DNA of 64,000 nt from Periplaneta americana (GCF_040183065.1 NC_091132.1:88807606-88871605), one strand, 5' to 3'; positions 45,950-58,347 are shown, counted from the stretch's first letter. Notes: a model not told the origin generated them from the letters alone. Translations and numbers: made by a program.

Positions 45950-46752
45950 GGCCCGGTTTCTTCAACCTTTGTTAAATTATAACAGTGTGTTATTCCATTT
46001 TAACTGTAAACTTAACAGTTGAAGCATTTCTTCAACTACTGTTAGTACTGACAGGCTGTTAAAACCTATGTTAATTTAACTGCCCAATTTCATGCAGTTA
46101 AATCATTTAACTCTCTGTTAGCATAGAAGTATCCAATATGGCTGGTGTGTTAGATGCTGAACTTATATATCTGGATTATTTAGAAAATGATATCCATGAA
46201 TACATAAACAGAGGGGATGATTTCTGTGATTTGAAAGACCAGAAGTTCATACAAAGGTATGGGCTATTTTCTGCCAAGCCTCACTTTTCGCTTTCAACTG
46301 AGATATGTTTGTTTGTTTATTCTCATTAATTGGTTTATACTGCGAAATAATTTCCAGCCAAAGGTTTCTTTCTAACGAAGAGAAATTAGTCCCACGATTT
46401 CTTTTTGTTCCAGTGTTTTCCATTTCATAACAGCAATACCAATATGCTTATGGCCTGAACATAAAGATACATAATGAAGAAAGACTTCTATCCTCTCTGA
46501 ATCAAACAACGGAAACAAGCGAGAATCGCAATTGTCAGAGTCCAGAAAACAGAAGTGAGCCTATACTTGGTTATAGGTTATGGTTAAAGTCTAGAATCTC
46601 TGGTCCTAACAGAGAGTTAACAAACAGAATGTTAAAATGTGAAATGTAAAGTTGAAGAAACGCAATATTTTTAACAGCAATTCATACTTTTAACTTACAG
46701 TTAATTAACGCGATGTTAGATGCATTTTAACAAAGGTTGAAGAAACCGGACC
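45950..46752. mobile_element. Non-autonomous PIF/Harbinger element (803 bp)
   Basis: Ends GGCCCGGTTTCTTCAACC and, inverted from the right, GGTCCGGTTTCTTCAACC, with the repeat continuing to CTTTGTTAAA. TAA flanks both sides (45947-45949, 46753-46755). Inside, 46138 onward reads MAGVLDAELIYLDYLEND then QKFIQRYGL, resembling the first coding exon of a HARBI1-like nuclease. No catalytic region follows. A 34-base stretch (46444-46477) is shared with the neighbouring hAT remnant. Confidence 0.85.
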
Positions 46753-46899
46753 TAAGAGAAAGAACTGTGGCAGAACGATTACATTGTCATCTGCTTAGGC
46801 ACACGTGCTATGACACACCAGTGGGAGAAAATCTGGCTGACTCTTAGAAACGAGATGGTGGGGGTAGCTTCCCTATAAGTTACCGTGGAGCACATGCCA

Positions 46900-47507
46900 T
46901 TTATGCTAAGGCATCCTGTGTGGATGGCTAGTAAAGTTAGGAAGTTGAAAAACTATTGTTTTCTAACTTATCATTGAATAAGAAGTTGGAATTAAAACAA
47001 AACGGTAGACAAACATCTCAGCTCAATATTGTGCAGGTAATAAAAAAAAGCATATTTTAAAAGAGAATTTGAATGTGATGTTCATGAAAGAAATGCATGG
47101 ATTTGCGGCTGTGAGGCGATCCATCGTTTGTACATTTTCCATGTCTGTTATTTAAGAAAGAAGATGGGAAACCTAATTGGGTAAAGCTTGGTGTCGTCAA
47201 GGCATAAAATAAATAAATATGAAAGTGCGCAGTCACACCTTTATTCTCTTATATTTTAGGAAAAGTGGACAATCACCCACAGCTTAATAGTGCTTATGGC
47301 CTGAACATAAAGATACATAATGAACAAACCTCGGAAAATCGTTATGTGCTTTCTAATATTGTAGATTGCATTCAATTTTGCGGTGCATTCGAACTAGCAC
47401 TTCGGGACCACGATGAAAGTGCAGATTCGAGTAATCTGGGTGTTTTTAAAGTACTCCTCAACTTCTCGGCAAAGTTAGATGTTTCTTTAAGGGATGCTAT
47501 ATAAAAT
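46900..47507 (+). pseudogene. hAT remnant, ZMYM1-like, zinc-finger and DUF4371 start
   Basis: Plus-strand pieces: HERNAWICGCEAIH (near 47090-47130), KEDGKPNWVKLGVVKA (47155-47205), NKYESAQSHL (47213-47243) and, in frame 47265-47504, SENRYVLSNIVDCIQFCGAF then ALRDHDESADSSNLGVF. These follow the order TTF-type zinc finger then DUF4371 of ZMYM1-like hAT proteins. A splice-acceptor-like TTTTAG precedes 47263. The frame stops at 47504, next to a SINE tail. Confidence 0.7.
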
Positions 47508-47511
47508 ACTG

Positions 47512-47738
47512 GGTTATTTAGCATCGATAGAATTGGTGATAAAGAGATGGTATTTGGCGCGATTAGGCCGAGGATTCGCTATAGATTACCTGACATTCGC
47601 CTTAGGTTTAGGGAAAACCTCGGAAAAAATCCCAATCTGTTAATTAGCCCAAGCGGGAATCGAACCTACGCCTGAGCGCAGTTCTGAAGACAGACGCCTT
47701 TGCCGACTGAGCTACACTGGTGGCTGGAGATCACCTTA
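47512..47738 (-). mobile_element. tRNA-derived SINE, second type
   Basis: Minus strand: tRNA-like head TAGCTCAGTCGGCAAAGGCG (A box), B box GGTTCGATTCC, then a body with CCGAGGTTTTCCCT and a tail containing GATGCTAAATAACC. It shares the tail with the 41112 SINE but has a different head. Flanking TSD not found. Confidence 0.8.
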
Positions 47739-49195
47739 CCAATGCTACTGTCAGATTATAGAAATATGAGTGGCACAATCGGTCTTTTGCAGTTACTCAT
47801 AGAAAACAACTTACAAAATACATTTTCAGAGACTTGCAAGCTTTTGCTCATTGTTACTACAATAATTTGATTTTTTCCTGTAGTAGTCTTATATTTATTA
47901 GTTAAATTTAGTGGCAAAGTTTTTCAAAATGAGTTTCATTTCCAGTATTTTGAAAATATTTGGCTTAAATTATTGGAAATTAAAGGTATGTAAGAAAAGG
48001 ACAACATTTAAACAGTAATCTTTTTTATTATTCATATGCCAATGTGAACCCTCAATTTAATATCACGAGCTGCCACTGAGTATTTGTAACTTACTAGTGA
48101 ATTGCCAAATATTCTCTACCAACGAAAGGAGACTATAGTACAGGCAGAATCAATAGGCGGGTTTTTGGTTTGGTACAGAAACAACTCAATCCACACTTTC
48201 TCTAGCGGTTTATGACCTGAACAAAGAAACCTTTCTGTCACTCCGTCCGAATGTTAGTTATTGATAAGTGCCTGTCTGTGATACTACTGTGCTACAGTTT
48301 TTTCGTAAATACAATATATCTCATAATAAACAGTACTTTTAAACAACTACTAATCATCTGAGTACTGTAATCGCTATCATGTCTCAATCGGGCCCTGATA
48401 TCAGAAGCCTTACTAAAGGTGTTGTTTATCAACTTCACTGTTTCTTAAAAGAACTGTGAGGACATTAAAAATGTCCTGTCAACAATGCAGACAGTCACTG
48501 TCAAAGGCCAGTGGCGCTTCTTTACGATCGATCCAGAGAATTTATGCAAAAGGGAGACGAATAGCAGTAAAGCAATGATCCTATGGATTTAAATACACGG
48601 ACAGATGTAGATAATATGGAATTTTACATTTAAATTAATAATATTTTTTTTAGATAGTGTAACATTTTATTTTATGCTATATTAAGTTGTTTATTTAAGA
48701 CATTAACAATGGAAAATTGTTTCATTATTTAGATTGTTGAAAACCATTATTAAGTTAATTTAATTTTTTTAAGAAATTGTTCACGGAATAAGGTAAATTT
48801 CTTAATTGATATGCAAATTATATCTCTGTCAAATGGAGTATTATATTGTAGTCTACTACATATTCTCGACTGCTAAATTTTTAGGAGCTCCAGTGTTAGT
48901 TATAATTAGGTAAAATAATTATGTTTGGGAATAAAATATTATTAGGATCATAAAATGAAATATTACTTAATAACTTGTCAATAATACATTAACTTGAGTA
49001 GTAGATATAACTGTGACTGGCGACTATTTTATCGACTTTTTTCATTGAATATATGCTATTTCAACACTTCTTGTATTGAATTGATGATGGACTTCAATAA
49101 TACAGACACATAAACAAGACTGAATAAAACTCACCACATAGAATCAGAATAGTGCTGAGTGCCCAATTTATAAAATAATTTTTTGTGTCATACTT
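47739..49195. other. AT-rich stretch, no gene seen
   Basis: No ORF of note and no repeat recognised within the large P4HA intron. Confidence 0.5.
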
Positions 49196-49199
49196 ATTA

Positions 49200-49430
49200 T
49201 GTTGATGATAGTGAAATTTGAAGGGAGCATCAGCATCAACGGCTATTTGCACCCATGCCCATAGTTTTTCTTTTTGTGTGGTGAAATTAAATTATTGCAT
49301 AACTAAAATTCACACTGACTAAAAACGTTGACACATTAAAGCACACTAATATTGGACGAACAAGGTGACTCCTGATATAAAATAACAAGAAAACGAACAC
49401 GTAGTAGTCCCAAGATAATGTTACCGGTAT
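49200..49430 (-). mobile_element. I-type LINE 3' UTR fragment
   Basis: The family end box (CAAATAGCCGTTGATGCTG on the minus strand) at about 49220-49245 and the UTR segment AACGTTGACACATTAAAGC match the copy at 22232 closely. 5'-truncated near 49430. Confidence 0.75.
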
Positions 49431-50339
49431 TTATTTTATTAAGCTAAGCCATTCGTAAGTGTGCTTTCATTACGAAACTCGTTCATGTTATAATAATACA
49501 CATATTCCACAATCAGTAAACGCACATTAATATTTTGTATTTTAATGTTTAATTTTATCGTGATTTATAACGTTGGTAAGTATACTGCATAAACATTATT
49601 TAGTATTTACTATTTCAACACAACATTCTGAAAATACATAAATACAAAGTATTTGTGTAATGCTAAATATTTGATTTATATTAGGTTTACATTACACTTT
49701 ATTACATTAGTGAAATGACTTAACTTGCAAAATATTATAATGATAATACTGAGTAAAGAACGTAGGCCCTATTTGTAATTACTACAAATCACGTTATTTT
49801 ATTTATTTTCTAAGTTTTCCTGCAGTGAAAAAGTATCAATGGAGTTATTTGGGACAGGACCATACACCAAGCAGGTTCTGAGGGGTGTAGAAGTCGCAGT
49901 AGAGAAGTAGGGGTTTGCCACACCCGCCGATTTCTTCTGCCCCTAGTATAATACATACATGTACAATGCGATTTAAATATATTTATTCGATAATATTAAG
50001 GTATATTTTGATAAATATGTGCTATAGGATATCTTTTCTTGCTTCTATTTCCTTCAAAAGAAACAATTTCATCTCATCTGACACCATTTCAATAATTTTG
50101 CAGCGTTTGTAATTTTGTACTGGTAACAATTAAGTTTGGGGGTGAAGATCATTACTAGCGGCATTTGTTGGCTAGTATGGGAAACTATAAAGGAGCATTA
50201 TGTGGAGATCGTGGAAGAACATGATAATAATAAGGAAGTAAATTTCTCATTACTAAAGAAGTAAACTAAAATAAATAACATTACAGGGTTACGAAATTCA
50301 TTGAATCTACGAATCTTTGCTGTATAACCTACTTAACAC
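49431..50339. other. AT-rich stretch, no gene seen
   Basis: No recognisable element. Ends at a TTAA near 50336 that may be the border of the piggyBac element. Confidence 0.45.
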
Positions 50340-51086
50340 ATTCACTGCCAGGCATTTAAAGGGCTAGCCTTTTAACGGAACCAGGGGTTTTTAAACATGA
50401 CATACATTTTTGCAGTGATTATAATAAACAACTCTAATTTCTACAATTTTAAAGAAAATGAACTGAAATTTTTACACTACTTTCAGTAGACTTTGAGGGT
50501 ATGATAGCGTGAGTAGCAAGCCTTCTGGATGCAGGGGAGCACCGCACCGTGCACACATAAATCTAGTTTCTCTATTGATATTTTTTTTCTCACACACACT
50601 CTGCATCGTCTTGTGGGATGTTTGTCTTTTGTTGTGGCAGGAATGTGATTGAGATTGTGGTGTTTCATTTTGCCGTCCAGTCTGTACTCTGGATCGTTTT
50701 TCGGGGCTCTCTTTGGAGGTGGTGCTACTGCACTTTCTTGACCTTGGGTATCTGAGCACTGGTGGTCGTCGGCTGTATGAATCAGCCTCTCACACAAGTT
50801 ACCCAAATAGTCAAGAAATGTCTTTGTTCCGGCATTCCTCTTGGCATATGAGATGTATGAATTGAACGGAGCGCACTGCAGCAGGTAGAAAAACACTTTC
50901 TTCGGCCACTTTATTGTTTCCCGGATCACAGGATAATATGATAAATATTGATCTGCATTATCTACACAGTGTGCGTATTCATTGTAGTCAGTAATGCATT
51001 TAGCCTTCAGCTTTACGTTCCCCCCTCCCCCATTTACTTGGTGCTTCTGCTATTTCTCCAGTGTGAATGGTGGAAATCATGTTTAT

Positions 51087-52667
51087 GGGTGAATATTCTG
51101 AAATGGGCAAATATGAATAACAAAACTGGAAAAAATATATTATATTAAACTGTGTATTTTTTTCTCACATTGTTTACATTTGCCCCTATCATTGAAAATT
51201 CTGGTATCAGTTGAGCTTAAAAAAATGTTATGTGAGATTTTCTAATTTAAAAAAAAAAGCCAAAATGGGAATATAGAAAGAAATGAAAATTTGTAAAAAA
51301 AATAATAAATAAACATATCTAATTATTATTATTCTCTAAATGAGATAAACCTAGCTGAAGGATAACCATTTTATTTTCAGCTTTTCAGTTTTTAGTAGGC
51401 ATCTTTTAGTTTGGTATCCAAATCTTTTGCCTTTCTGTATGCCTTTTCCGTTCTGCCTACATTCCTTTGCCTTGATCCAAGCTGTAAACTTATGTTCTGA
51501 ATATATTATGTGGGTTGTTGGAATCTACACTATCAGGGGTATTACGTCTTAAATATCTTTCCTTTACAGCCCATTGTTTAAGGTTTCTTCTAAACTTCTG
51601 TACTCCAGATTTCACTTGTCTTTGAACATTTCTTTTTTCACGATCAGTCATATCTGTTATTTCTTTCTTCTTTTTTTTTATATTCTTTGCCATAGTCCCT
51701 TTTTTCTGCAACTGCTCTTCAGTCATATTTGCCATCTGCCTACGTAACTTGTCCCTTTCATATTTCCTACTTTCATCATCAGACTTTTTTTTTCTTTCCT
51801 ATAAACAATCACATGAAATAATATTCGAAGTTACTTTATATATCAGTATTTAATAATTGTATGTTAAATGAAACGCTGGTCCCACAAGAAGAAACAACGG
51901 TCCCAAAATAAAGGGGCCGACGTTACAGAGACCGTTGTTACAAATTAGTATAATTTCCGCAATAGTTGTGGCAAAATAAATAGTTAAAAATATCATTGAA
52001 GTTAGATTTTTTAGTCGACAAACATTGTAATGTTTTGCATATATTACGAAAGTTTAGTATATACAAACTATATTTAATGCCACCTGGGACCAGCGTTACC
52101 AATAGAAAACATAACATTCAGTCATCAGTGATGATTTTTGTATTTTTCAATAAAATAAATTACGACAATGGACGAAAAGTTTTTCAACTAGCGCCATGTT
52201 GACCTCTCATCACTACCAACCGTTAAAATTTACCACATGAAGCAAAATTGTCTTTTGTGCAGCTCTTTTATTTCGAAGGACCGGCGTTACGAAATTTTTG
52301 GGGACAAACTTTACGTTAAAGTTGTGTCCTTTCAGAATTAAAAAAACAACAATTCCTGTTTTTCATAAATATTTTAACTATTTATTTTTATAATTTTGGC
52401 CGAGGAAATAAAATCAAATCGAAACATTTCGAGAAAAACTTAGTCAAACAGAGTAAAAGGTAGCTGGGGACATAGGGACCGTAGTTACATTTTGACGTTT
52501 GGATGTTATTTTTTAATTATAAATTTTAAAATTAATCCTTTTATGCTTTGTTTCCAACTAAAACATGTGAGAGTTAGTTAATTAAACGCAAAATTAATCA
52601 GTTAACATTTTCAAGAAACTCCTTAAATCAGCGGGACATACATTTACCCATTTCAGAATATTCACCC
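51087..52667. mobile_element. 1581-bp element with 21-bp terminal repeats and a TTAT target
   Basis: The left end GGGTGAATATTCTGAAATGG (51087 on) is repeated exactly, inverted, at 52647-52667; arms match for 21 bases and beyond with one change. TTAT flanks both sides (51083-51086, 52668-52671), and removing one copy restores piggyBac coding (RVINMISTIHTGE). Seven GGGACC-xx-xGTTAC motifs lie in the right half. Superfamily not assigned: a 4-bp TTAT duplication does not match the groups I can name with confidence. Confidence 0.8.
51490..51803 (-). pseudogene. Basic coiled-coil ORF of the TTAT-flanked element
   Basis: From an acceptor-like TTTATAG (near 51804) the minus strand reads KYERDKLRRQMANMTEEQLQ, then KKEITDMTDREKRNVQRQVK and RRNTPDSVDS. 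It is highly charged and helical. Similar 'MTDREKR' proteins are, from memory, encoded by repeats in other arthropods, without a known function. The frame ends at 51490; no DDE core is visible. Confidence 0.45.
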
Positions 52668-53960
52668 TTATGACCCTTTTGTCCAGCAACTGAGGAGGAG
52701 AACGTTTTGTTTACGTCGAAAAGTGAGCTCTCCTTGCTTCAATTCTTTAGACGCGGCAACCAAGTCCCTAGGCAGACCAGTTAGAGTTCCATACACACAA
52801 ATGTCGTGCTGACACAGGGTTTCCAAAAGCTGTACACTATTATAAAAATTGTCTTGATAAACATGGTACCGGTACCCTTTGTTTTTGTATGGTTCGAGTA
52901 AATAGTCCACTGTCTCTAGTAAGGTACCACATTTTCCATCGTATATTTTCATGTTACAAATGTAACCTGATGCACTTTCAGACACCATGCGAACTAGTAT
53001 ACCATACTTCGTAATTTTACTAGGGTTGTACACACGAAATCGTAAACGCCCTCTCCAAGCCAACATGCCCTCATCCAGGGACAGTTCTTTCTCAGGACAA
53101 TAATTCTGTTTGAACTGTTGAGTGAGAAGCTGAAGAACGGGTTGGATTTTGTACAGGCAACTGTCTTCTGTATTGTGTGCTGCTGTGTTGTCATTGAAGT
53201 GCAGGAATCTCAGTATTATTTGAAACCTGTTCTGTGACATTGTTTGTGGAGAAATCGGAGTGGTAAAAATCTCTCTTGTAGACCAATACAATTCTAATTT
53301 CGGTTTTCTTACGATACCAGTCAAAATCATTAGGCCCAAACATTTTTTTCATTTCCGTAACAGTTACAGGCCGCCACTGCTCACATCGTGAATGCTTTGA
53401 CGGGGATTGTTTAGTTCCGAACTAATTTGTTGATGGGCATACAAGTTTGTTTGGTCCACAACGTATTGAATTAGATCTGGTGTGACAAAATGTTCCAAGA
53501 GCTGCATAACATCCATCAGGTCTCGAACTGTGTACTGTACACCAGGGGCTGCTAAGGGTGGCATTGAAGGAAGTCGATCTCTTACTGAGAAATCTTCGTC
53601 CTCTGTAACGTCCAATGTTTCTTCATCAATATCATCGATCCCCTCTCTGGTGATAGTGGTGGACTATCTTCAGGCACCATATTATCATCAGAATTATTAT
53701 CGTTGGCAACTATCCTATCCATTTCCTCGATAATTTTCACTGACGTCAACGACGCAGGTCTTTTTTGACATACTGTACACTGAGCAATGATATCACAGCT
53801 GATCGCGAGCACGAACACACAGCGTATTCCGAATCTCACTGGACCGGTGGACAACAATGACGTCACGCTGCAGCGAAATAGGAACAAAACTGCTGGAAGG
53901 TTCGATGGCTGTCATGGCGACTGTGTAAGCTGTTGTATTTGCTACGCTAGCAAAATTTTG

Positions 53961-55533
53961 CGAAATTTCCGTACTGCCATCTCATTCAAAGAAATGAGAG
54001 CATAAACAATTTATTTCTTGAACCAGTAGTAATAACTGGTCCGTTGACATGTTCGCTCATAAGCCATTAATATATTGTTTTTACGTTGTGCTCATTACAA
54101 ACAATACAGCAGAACTAAAGCAGAACACACCGCCATGACACAACAGTGCACGATGTCATTTGTCTGCTAATTCCCGCCCTATACAAGAACCAATCAGATT
54201 CACTGATGGCGGCTGATGGAGATTGCCAACACCTCTGCAAGCTGATGGCACTGGTGCAACACCGGTGGAGCATCAGTGACGCCATCGGTGGAATTCGGAA
54301 CACCGTGATGACATCAGATTGCTCAGCGCTGAGATTCGGAATATGCTCACAGCCAAACTGACAATACAAAGACCAACTTGGACTCCTCAGTTTAGGCTGA
54401 GTAAGCTTGTTTGTTGTAGGGTCTATGGGGCTCATAGGAGAGTTGACAGGAACTATTTATGACCCTCATTATTCCTTAGAGTTCTAAGAATTATAATAGA
54501 CATGCTTAGACCCATACACTGTTCTATACAGGAACAATTAACAAAAAAACAGGTTGGAGCGTTAAATTGACTATGGTGGATGCTGGCAATTTTACACATT
54601 CAAACCAAAATCGACATAAGTCGACTTTGGCCGTGGATGTATTAAAATACATTACGATTAAAGAGCCAAATATAATTTAATTCGATGAATGAAATACGAA
54701 GATAACCAGCTGCTTCATGTTATGACATAGTAGGCCTATGTTTATTGATATGACGTCACTAGTAGTGATTCATTGGTAATGTACAACACACTTTAATTCT
54801 TTCGTGGAACAGAAAGATATAACTCCATACTTTACAGCATCTTTCATCAGTAATTTTTAATGTACAACACCATACCTTCGTGGAATAGGCTCCAGAGAAG
54901 TGTCATATGAAGTAGTTTTCGTGGTTTCTGTAAGTTGTGACACTTTACAGAGATGAAACACCACTATTTCATATTACCCGAATATTCCATAATATCCGAA
55001 GCTCCTCTAATATGTCACTTTGTGACTAAAAATATTATTCATAATAAAAAAAAAATCTATAAGAATAATAGCAGTAGCAGTAGCAACAACAATAATACCA
55101 GCATGATACCAAACCATCATACTGAGAACAATGCACTTAACACTAACTAGAGCTAGTACATGTTACTCTACACAGTTCAAATTACACATTACATTTCAAT
55201 GACTATAGTCACAACATTTCTCATTCGTTATGTTAAAATTTTATTTGTTGCACCCATGTGTAGATCATCAGTCTAGAAATACACTGTGCCAATTACATCA
55301 GAATGAATATATAACGACATGCTTTCTTCTACTGCACCTCTTAACACTGGTCACCACTTCTGAATTAAATAAATTATGAGTTACCTCACAATTGCACTGA
55401 ATGAAACTTTATGAGACATCAAAGTCAAAACAGAAATCCCAGAATCTCTAAAATTACGTACCTAAAATGTCAGTGGATTAGTTTTAATTACGCAGTCAAC
55501 TTTATCTTCATAGGAGTACATAAAAAAAAAGAT
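53961..55533. other. No gene recognised; one small repeat at 54735-54900
   Basis: GC-richer at 54120-54400, where ORFs on both strands overlap without family resemblance. A copy of the small element at 45547-45790 lies inverted at 54735-54900. The rest is AT-rich intron. Confidence 0.45.
54735..54900. repeat. Short element related to 45547-45790
   Basis: Inverted relative to the other copy; shares AGGTATGGTGTTGTACATTA and the TTCTGTTCCACGAAAGA phrase when reversed. It also has two internal copies of AATGTACAACAC. Confidence 0.45.
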
Positions 55534-55539
55534 ACTTAC

Positions 55540-55602
55540 ATAAAATAAAATTGTAGCTATTCTGTTATTGTCTTCATACACAGTATTTTCATATTCTCCT
55601 TC
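55540..55602 (-). CDS. P4HA: P4HA 63-bp exon
   Basis: A 21-codon exon in phase 0 at both ends, with acceptor TTTTCAG and donor GTAAGT. It reads EGEYENTVYEDNNRIATILF plus Tyr, equivalent to the family's 'GNRIATWLFYMSDV' region that links the two halves of the dioxygenase fold; the strand continues into exon 42831-42996. A hAT element lies only about 100 bp upstream of its acceptor. Confidence 0.92.
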
Positions 55603-55703
55603 CTGAAAATAATGGAAGCAAAATATTATTAATTGGAGTGTATTTTTTTACAAGAACAACATATAATAATTGCAATGGCGAATACTTCAGACATGCTAGG
55701 ATG

Positions 55704-56808
55704 CAGTAGCGGCCGGTGATTGAAATCCTCGGTGAGGCCAGAATCTGGCAACTGGTTTAAGTGCCTCCGACAGAATATGTCTATTTATGATATTAATTAT
55801 TATTGTTATTATATTATTACTATCATTATTACTGTATTATTATTATTATTATTATTATTTAGTCTGTTATTATTATTATTATTATTAGCCTATTATTGAT
55901 GAAAAATAATAATTTCACTCACCAAATAAGCTGTTATGCTGTGAGTTTCAGTGATTGTTTCAGTGTGATGAAGCAGCCCATATTATGTGTTGAAAATCCC
56001 CTTTCTTTCTTTTCGTTTTATTTTTTTCCGTGACAGCAAGTGCAACAGAGAAGTTTATTTTACACCACATTATCACTTAACCATTTATGTTGCCCATGCC
56101 AGGATGCAATAGATTATCTGTCAGAAAAATTGTCAGCGATGTCGTAGGTATCTCAGTAGACTCACTTTATTTAAAACTTCCTTTCCTTCAATATTATTTC
56201 TTCTCGAAAAAGGACACTCTAACAATGAATTAACTACACCAGCATTATTTCTCGCATTTGTTTCTGTTTATATTTTCCCAAAATACATAACATCATTGGC
56301 CCAGATTCACTACTGTACTACGAAGTACAATAGTACAACACCCTCGCTTAAGTTCATAAACTAAGACATAAGGAGAGAGAATAGTGTGGGTCCCTGCCTG
56401 CCAAAGGGCTGGAATTTTTGTTATTTATGGCCTATTTAGGAAGACAAGTCACCATTGCTATTCCCACCCCACTCTACCCTTGAGGCCAGCCCATGGATGG
56501 GAGGAGTGAAACCTGACCAGGCCACGAGGCCAGACGAATTGTTCCTCAGCTACAACGTTTTAAACGCAAACTCAACACCCACGAAAATACAGGAAATGCA
56601 GAAACCAGATCCGGCATGAGCGATCCTGGCCTCAGGAGCAAATTTTACTGCAAAACAGGTTTATATACATCACAAAGTTTTCAAATGCTTCTACAGCGAT
56701 ATATGCTTCATTCAAATAACTAATATATTATATAAAAACACAAAATTTGATTTCAGTTAAGTCAAGTGACTGAGGCCTGGCCTCACTTGCCTCAATCAGC
56801 TGCCACTG
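55704..56808. mobile_element. Non-autonomous hAT element (1105 bp)
   Basis: Flanked by the 8-bp repeat CTAGGATG (55696-55703, 56809-56816). Ends CAGTAGCGGCCGGTGATTGA and, inverted, CAGTGGCAGCTGATTGAGGC are an imperfect terminal repeat of hAT type. It contains ATT microsatellite stretches (55835-55890) and no intact ORF. It lies about 100 bp from the acceptor of P4HA exon 55540-55602. Confidence 0.8.
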
Positions 56809-56829
56809 CTAGGATGGTCTTTCCTAACA

Positions 56830-57000
56830 CTTATATAAATCTTAATCTAAGTTAAACCTAAGGACAACACAAATACCTAGACTATACACACCAAGGAACT
56901 CCTAACCAAGGAAAAATCCCTTGGCAGAGTTGGGACTCAAACCCAAATTCCGAAATCTCCTGGTTAGAAGCCAGTATCATTAGGTAATAGAACAAGAGAT
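56830..57000 (-). mobile_element. Possible tRNA-derived SINE
   Basis: The minus strand has a tRNA-like stretch (GATACTGGCTTCTAACCAGG anticodon-like arm, then a GGTTTGAGTCCCAACTC T arm/B box) followed by AAGGGATTTTTCCTTGG. The A box is weak and no TSD was seen. Confidence 0.4.
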
Positions 57001-57774
57001 TGACCAAGCATCCTAGCTAGTAGAGTCGGGCAAACAGCCTCTTACTCCCGCTCGTCTCGTAGGCGAGACTGGCTGGCCGATAACGCCAGTTCCGAGAATC
57101 GTATTCTCGAGATTGGCACTCTCGGGAACGAGGAATACCGGGTCCCGGCCTGTTATCGCACGGCCGACTTATCGTTACGAAATGCGTACACTGACTGCCG
57201 GCTTATTTGCCGCTCATCACTGAAATTCGTGACTCTTTCTGAAAAATATTAATGTTCATGAAGTAATTTAAGAAGGCACACTATTTTAATGAACTACTTA
57301 TTGCCTTTCTGGAGAAGCAAAATAATGCAGCACTTTCAGTCGTTACCTAATCCTAAGCTAGTCTAAAACAATAACAAGTTATGGTTGGAGCTATGATATA
57401 CTTTCTCGCTATCAGCATTTCGTTGACATTGCATATTTAATGATTCGATAGTGTTTTGTATACGCTATAGTAATGGATAACACACGTCTGTATTATTATA
57501 TTGCGCGTTCACATCTGGATGTTTCGTTGTTATGCAACGGCATCTTCATCAGCATGGGTAATTATTGTGCTGTGTAAGGACGAAATAAAATAATTAATAC
57601 TTATTTATATTATTATAAAGGACCAAAGACTCTGACAAAAGATATTTTTGTTTCCCAACTGATAAAATGCTGCATGTGAAATGCAAACACTTTTGCAAGA
57701 GGAAGGACAGAATTACGAAACAGAGTAGATCCTTTCACAAATTGATCATAATTACTTACAAATGCATTTTAAGG

Positions 57775-58320
57775 AACCCGGAGGTTCATTGCCGCTCTCA
57801 CATAAGCCCGCCATCGGTCTCTATCCTGAGCAAGATTAATTCAGTCTCTACCATCATATCCATTTTTATATTATCTTCCCATCTACGTCTCTGCCTCTCC
57901 AAACGTCCTTTCCCTCCTGCCATCCAACTAACACTCTATATCCATTTCTGGATTCGCCCATACATGCTAGGTGTTCTGCCCATTTCAAACCTCTGAATTT
58001 AATATTCCTAATTATGTCAGGTGATAGTACAATGCGTGCAGCTCTGCGTTGTGCAACTTCCTCCATTCTCCATCCCTCTTAGCCCCAAATATCTTCCTAA
58101 GAATCTTATTCTCGAACACCCTTAACCTCTGTTCCTCAAAGTGAGAGTCCAAATTTCACAACCATACAGAACAACCGGTAATGTAACTGTTTTATAAATT
58201 CTAACTTTCAAGTTTTTTGAGAGCAGGCTGGGTGACAAAAGCTTCTCAACCGAATAATAACAGGCATTTCCCCTCATATTTATTCTGCGTTTCCTCCAGA
58301 GTGTCATTTATATTTGCTTT
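57775..58320 (-). pseudogene. 5'-truncated LINE, RT C-terminal end
   Basis: Minus strand: NACYYSVEKLLSPSLLSKNL then LPVVLYGCEIWTLTLR (58122-58280), PDIIRNIKFRGLKWAEHLAC (57970-58030; normally RWAGHVAR) and NLAQDRDRWRAYVRAAMN (57783-57836). This is the common RT C-terminus of a LINE family I recall as abundant in cockroaches. Frameshifts near 58120 and 57866. Lies within the hAT. Confidence 0.7.
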
Positions 58321-58346
58321 ATCATAACAACAGAGAATAAAAGAGG

Positions 58347-58347
<1 letters not shown>

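Larger units (their letters stand above)
50483..53887 (-). pseudogene. piggyBac transposase, frameshifted and interrupted
   Basis: The acidic N-terminus (53582-53887, then 53364-53615) leads to LGLMILTGIVRKPKLELYWS (53270-53330). The DDD core follows: LSLDEGMLAWRGRLRFRVYN (first Asp, near 53085), YHVYQDNFYNSVQLLETL (second, near 52840) and, after the insertion, CITDYNEYAHCVDNADQYLS (third, near 50970; a usual Gly is Cys). The C-terminal zinc-binding end is PTRRCRVCVRKK onward (50560-50640). Frameshifts lie near 53355 (an A-run) and between 53600 and 53660. It needs no splicing, as is usual for the family. Confidence 0.85.
50340..53960 (-). mobile_element. piggyBac-type transposon relic, split by another element
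   Basis: A piggyBac transposase gene lies on the minus strand in two blocks (52668-53887 and 50483-51086), which join exactly when the 51087-52667 insertion and one TTAT are removed. A TTAA near 50336, followed by CACATTCACTGCC, is a possible left end; the right end was not found. It is inside the largest P4HA intron. Confidence 0.75.

Noticed and set aside
47650-47735. tRNA gene on the minus strand
   Set aside because: The tRNA-like head continues directly into a known-type SINE body and tail.
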